This document shows positions 61,348 to 64,000 of a stretch of DNA of 64,000 nucleotides, one piece after another; position 1 is the first letter of the stretch, and each line of letters opens with the position of its first letter. The position numbers and the translations under genes are program-made. The notes beneath the pieces were generated by a model. That model was not told the origin of the DNA. It was given only the letters and a program-made list of their open reading frames with translations, and made no database searches. Source of the DNA: Pseudomonas gessardii (lineage in GTDB: Bacteria; Pseudomonadota; Gammaproteobacteria; Pseudomonadales; Pseudomonadaceae); the NCBI RefSeq assembly GCF_001983165.1, contig NZ_MNPU01000009.1:1-64000 (forward strand), given 5' to 3'.

Positions 61348-62142
61348 ATGCGTGTCGCCCTGTACCAATGCCCGCCATTGCCGCTGGATGTGGCCGGCAA
61401 TCTCAAGCGCCTGCATACCGTCGCCCATGAAGCGTCCGACGCAGATGTGCTGGTGCTGCCGGAGATGTTCCTCACCGGCTACAACATCGGTGTTGAAGCC
61501 GTGGGCGCGCTGGCCGAAGCGCAGGATGGGCAATCGGCACAAACCATTGCCGAACTGGCTCAGAACGCGGGCCTGGCAATTCTGTACGGCTACCCGGAGC
61601 GGGCCGAAGATGGGCAGATCTACAATGCCGTGCAACTGATCGACGCCAGGGGCCAGCGCCTGTGCAACTACCGCAAGACGCACCTGTTCGGCGACCTTGA
61701 TCACTCGATGTTCAGCGCTGGCGGCGATGAGCTCCCCATCGTCGAGTTGAACGGCTGGAAGCTGGGGTTCCTTATCTGCTACGACCTGGAGTTCCCGGAA
61801 AACACCCGGCGCCTGGCCCTGGCCGGTGCCGAGCTGATCCTGGTGCCGACGGCCAACATGGTGCCCTTCGACTTCGTCGCCGATGTCACCGTGCGGGCAC
61901 GGGCCTTTGAAAACCAGTGTTATGTGGCCTACGCCAACTATTGCGGGCATGAAGACCAGATCCAGTATTGCGGGCAAAGCAGCATCGCCGCGCCGAATGG
62001 CCAACGCGTTGCCCAGGCGGGGCTGGATGAGGCGCTGATCGTCGCCACCCTCGACCGCCAGGTGATACACAACGCGCAAGCGGCCAATCACTACCTGGCA
62101 GACCGGCGCCCCGAGCTTTACGCAGCGCTGCATAAGCACTGA
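61348..62142 (+). CDS. davA: 5-aminovaleramidase DavA, nitrilase superfamily
   Basis: Hydrolyses 5-aminovaleramide to 5-aminovalerate and ammonia. The 264-residue protein carries the catalytic Glu in LPEMFLTGYN near residue 39, Lys in YRKTHLFGDLD near 110, and Cys in ICYDLEFPE near 142. AAGGAG precedes the ATG, 11 bases after the davB stop, so davBA is an operon. Product feeds the aminovalerate pathway to glutarate. Confidence 0.9.
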   Translation: MRVALYQCPPLPLDVAGNLKRLHTVAHEASDADVLVLPEMFLTGYNIGVEAVGALAEAQDGQSAQTIAELAQNAGLAILYGYPERAEDGQIYNAVQLIDARGQRLCNYRKTHLFGDLDHSMFSAGGDELPIVELNGWKLGFLICYDLEFPENTRRLALAGAELILVPTANMVPFDFVADVTVRARAFENQCYVAYANYCGHEDQIQYCGQSSIAAPNGQRVAQAGLDEALIVATLDRQVIHNAQAANHYLADRRPELYAALHKH

Positions 62143-62192
62143 TCAGCGCGCTTTGCGCTAGCATAGGCACTTCCTACGTTCTGGAAGTGCTC

Positions 62193-64000
62193 ATGCCTGT
62201 GCCGGCCCACCCTCATCATTTGCAACTGACCCTGGCCAATGGCCTGCGGGTTTCCCTGCGTCATGCCCCACGTCTCAAGCGCTGTGCAGCGGCCTTGCGG
62301 GTAGCGGCCGGCAGCCATGACGCGCCGTTGGCCTGGCCGGGGCTGGCACATTTTCTTGAGCACCTGCTGTTTCTCGGCACCGAGGCTTTTCCTGCAACGG
62401 ACGGTTTGATGGCCTACGTGCAGCGCCACGGTGGGCAGGTCAACGCCAGCACGCGCGAACGCACCACCGACTTCTTCTTTGAAGTGCCCACCCCCGTGTT
62501 TGGCGACGCGCTACAGCGCCTGGGCGATATGCTTGCTCATCCGCGCCTGGCCATGGACGAGCAACTGCGCGAGCGTGAGGTGTTACAAGCAGAGTTTATC
62601 GCCTGGTCCCAGGATGCCGAGGCACAGCATCAGGTGGCGATCCTCCAAGGCCTCGCTGCCGGGCATCCGTTGCGGGGGTTTCATGCGGGCAATCGTGACA
62701 GCCTGCCGGTGCCACGGGAGAACTTCCAACAAGGGCTGCGAGGGTTCTATCAGGACTTCTATCAAAGCGGGCAAATGACCTTGAGCCTTGCCGGCCCCCA
62801 GTCGCTGCAAGAGCTGCAAGCCTTGGCCCAGCACTTTGCCGATAGCCTGCGGGCAGGCCCGCGACGCCCGCAGCAGGCACCGCCGGCATTGATGGGCGAC
62901 GATAACCATCGCTATCCATACCTCCATAAGCAGCAACTGCATCACCTCATTGCCTGCAACGCGCCCCGCGAAGCCCTGGAGTTCCTCTGCACCTGGCTGA
63001 ATGCCACGGCCCCCGGTGGTTTGCTCGCCGAGTTGCAAGCACGGGGCTGGGCAAGCGCGCTGCACGCCAGGGTGCTGTACCTGTTCGCCGGGCAGGCGCT
63101 GCTGGATATCGGATTCACCCTGCAACCCCAGGGTTCGCAGCAGCCCCAAGCAATCGAAGGGCTCTTAAATGACTGGTTGCGCTTTTTCGCCGACAGCGAC
63201 TGGACTGGGCTGCGCGAAGAGTATGCCCTGCTGATCGAGCGCCAGCGGCAAATCAGTGGCGCCTTGACCCTGGCCCGCCAGGACAGTGAAAACCTCGCAA
63301 CGCAGGTGTCCGAGCCGCATTGCCAAGCCCTCAAGAGCCTGCTGAACACGCTGCAATCGGCGCCCGCACAACAGGCCTGGCAACTGCCGCCGGGTAATCC
63401 ATTCCTGCAACAAGCCCCCCAGAAACAGCGCCCCGGACTGATTCGCGGCCAGACCAGCGCCCATCGCGGCTTGCGGACCTTTGCCCAGGATCGCTCCCGT
63501 GGCCGGCGCGAACTGCCAGGCCTGTCGTTCAGCCAAGCCTTGCCCGCCGATAGCGACGAAGGCGCCCTTTACCTACGCTGGCAACTGAACTCGCCCGCGC
63601 CTTGCCTGGGCAACCCCCTGCAAGCGCTGCGGACCAACGCCCGTCAGGCCGGCGTGGAATTATCCTTTGAAGCCGCAGGCAATGACTGGCTGCTGAAAAT
63701 GAGCGGGCTGCATGAACCGATGCCCGCCATCGTCGAGCAACTGGCACGCGACCTGGCCCAACCCGACCTTTGGCAACAGGCGCCCAGCAGTCCGCCGCCA
63801 CAGATGGCCATTCGCGAGTTGCTCAAGGCATTGCCAACCTGCATGGCCGACACCGGGCGCAGCGCGGATGTCAACGCGTCACCCGATCTCTGGGCCACCG
63901 CCCGCTGGCAAGGCCTGGGCATGGGCCTGCCGGCGGCGTGCGAAATGGCGATCAACAATGCGGCGGCACGTCTGCCCGGACAATGTGCCGAGAGTGGACA
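62193..64000 (+). CDS. pqqF: PQQ biosynthesis peptidase PqqF, 5' part
   Basis: M16 zinc peptidase, partial; the frame is open to the end of the window (602 codons). The inverted zinc motif HFLEH lies near residue 54 with the downstream acidic ligand in REREVLQAEF near 130, and RGGQVNAST-like residues (HGGQVNASTRERTTDFFFE) follow the motif. Similarity and position next to davA, as I recall in P. putida, point to PqqF, which trims the PqqA precursor. The start at 62193 gives MPVPAHPHHLQLTL; the rest of the pqq genes should lie to the right. Confidence 0.85.
   Translation, partial: MPVPAHPHHLQLTLANGLRVSLRHAPRLKRCAAALRVAAGSHDAPLAWPGLAHFLEHLLFLGTEAFPATDGLMAYVQRHGGQVNASTRERTTDFFFEVPTPVFGDALQRLGDMLAHPRLAMDEQLREREVLQAEFIAWSQDAEAQHQVAILQGLAAGHPLRGFHAGNRDSLPVPRENFQQGLRGFYQDFYQSGQMTLSLAGPQSLQELQALAQHFADSLRAGPRRPQQAPPALMGDDNHRYPYLHKQQLHHLIACNAPREALEFLCTWLNATAPGGLLAELQARGWASALHARVLYLFAGQALLDIGFTLQPQGSQQPQAIEGLLNDWLRFFADSDWTGLREEYALLIERQRQISGALTLARQDSENLATQVSEPHCQALKSLLNTLQSAPAQQAWQLPPGNPFLQQAPQKQRPGLIRGQTSAHRGLRTFAQDRSRGRRELPGLSFSQALPADSDEGALYLRWQLNSPAPCLGNPLQALRTNARQAGVELSFEAAGNDWLLKMSGLHEPMPAIVEQLARDLAQPDLWQQAPSSPPPQMAIRELLKALPTCMADTGRSADVNASPDLWATARWQGLGMGLPAACEMAINNAAARLPGQCAESG

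Noticed and set aside
59639..61378. 579-residue minus-strand frame opposite davB
   Set aside because: Shadow of the FAD enzyme, which has a full dinucleotide motif on the plus strand.
59645..62142. IaaM-IaaH auxin synthesis pair
   Set aside because: The flavin enzyme could be read as tryptophan monooxygenase, but its partner is a nitrilase-fold amidase with Glu-Lys-Cys, not an amidase-signature IaaH; this fits davBA.

Overview
This window is core chromosome of a fluorescent-group Pseudomonas (P. fluorescens/P. putida type). The evidence is a GC-rich, densely packed gene set (tyrS, vfr, trpGDC, estA, trpE, agt, lptD-surA-pdxA-rsmA-apaGH, cca, rpsU-dnaG-rpoD, davBA, pqqF) whose order, as I recall it, is that of Pseudomonas chromosomes, together with GTGGGAGC-type REP/REPIN repeats typical of P. 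fluorescens. No prophage, insertion sequence, CRISPR array or island is visible. About 55 protein genes, one tRNA, two 14-codon tryptophan leader peptides and several regulatory sites can be supported.

Layout. 1-287: tandem strong leftward promoters, probably of an rRNA operon lying just outside the window. 288-12463: tyrS, an M23 endopeptidase, anmK, erpA, argC, hemJ, a nitronate-monooxygenase-like enzyme, a DUF805 protein, an SDR, a HIT protein, coq7, an OsmC protein, vfr and a lipoate-ligase-like gene. 12622-19970: tryptophan genes trpGDC and trpE, separated by the autotransporter esterase estA, then gph-rpe. Each trp unit is preceded by a near-identical leader peptide ending ARWRWRA; the trpE leader is embedded in frame in the 3' end of gph. 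20726-29861: an Fe-alcohol dehydrogenase, then agtDCBA (ABC importer, GABA/5-aminovalerate type) and its two-component system agtRS. 29920-41133: a DUF3530 protein, a DjlA-like co-chaperone, murU-amgK, and the envelope/housekeeping operon lptD-surA-pdxA-rsmA-apaG-apaH-glpE. 41417-46283: the stress cluster prkA-yeaH-spoVR. 46347-50209: cca, folK, folB, plsY, tsaD. 50413-54964: the macromolecular synthesis operon rpsU-dnaG-rpoD. 55089-64000: a large GGDEF/EAL sensor, tRNA-Ile2(CAU), an Lrp-type regulator, davBA (lysine to 5-aminovalerate) and the 5' part of pqqF.

How the parts connect. MurNAc recycling is present in two pieces (anmK near the left end, amgK-murU in the middle). DavBA makes 5-aminovalerate from lysine, while AgtABCD with AgtSR is the predicted uptake and sensing system for 5-aminovalerate/GABA, so both ends of that metabolism lie within about 35 kb. 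Five two-armed REPINs and two single REP palindromes punctuate gene boundaries; one REPIN between cca and folK contains the stop codons of both genes.

I did not find a convincing wholly new system. The most interesting signals are the paired RWRW leaders (one nested in gph), the REPIN that ends two genes, a candidate AgtR operator, and a 447-base rpsU-dnaG spacer with no recognisable content apart from hairpins. Family assignments rest on reading the proteins and on recalled gene order, not on database searches.
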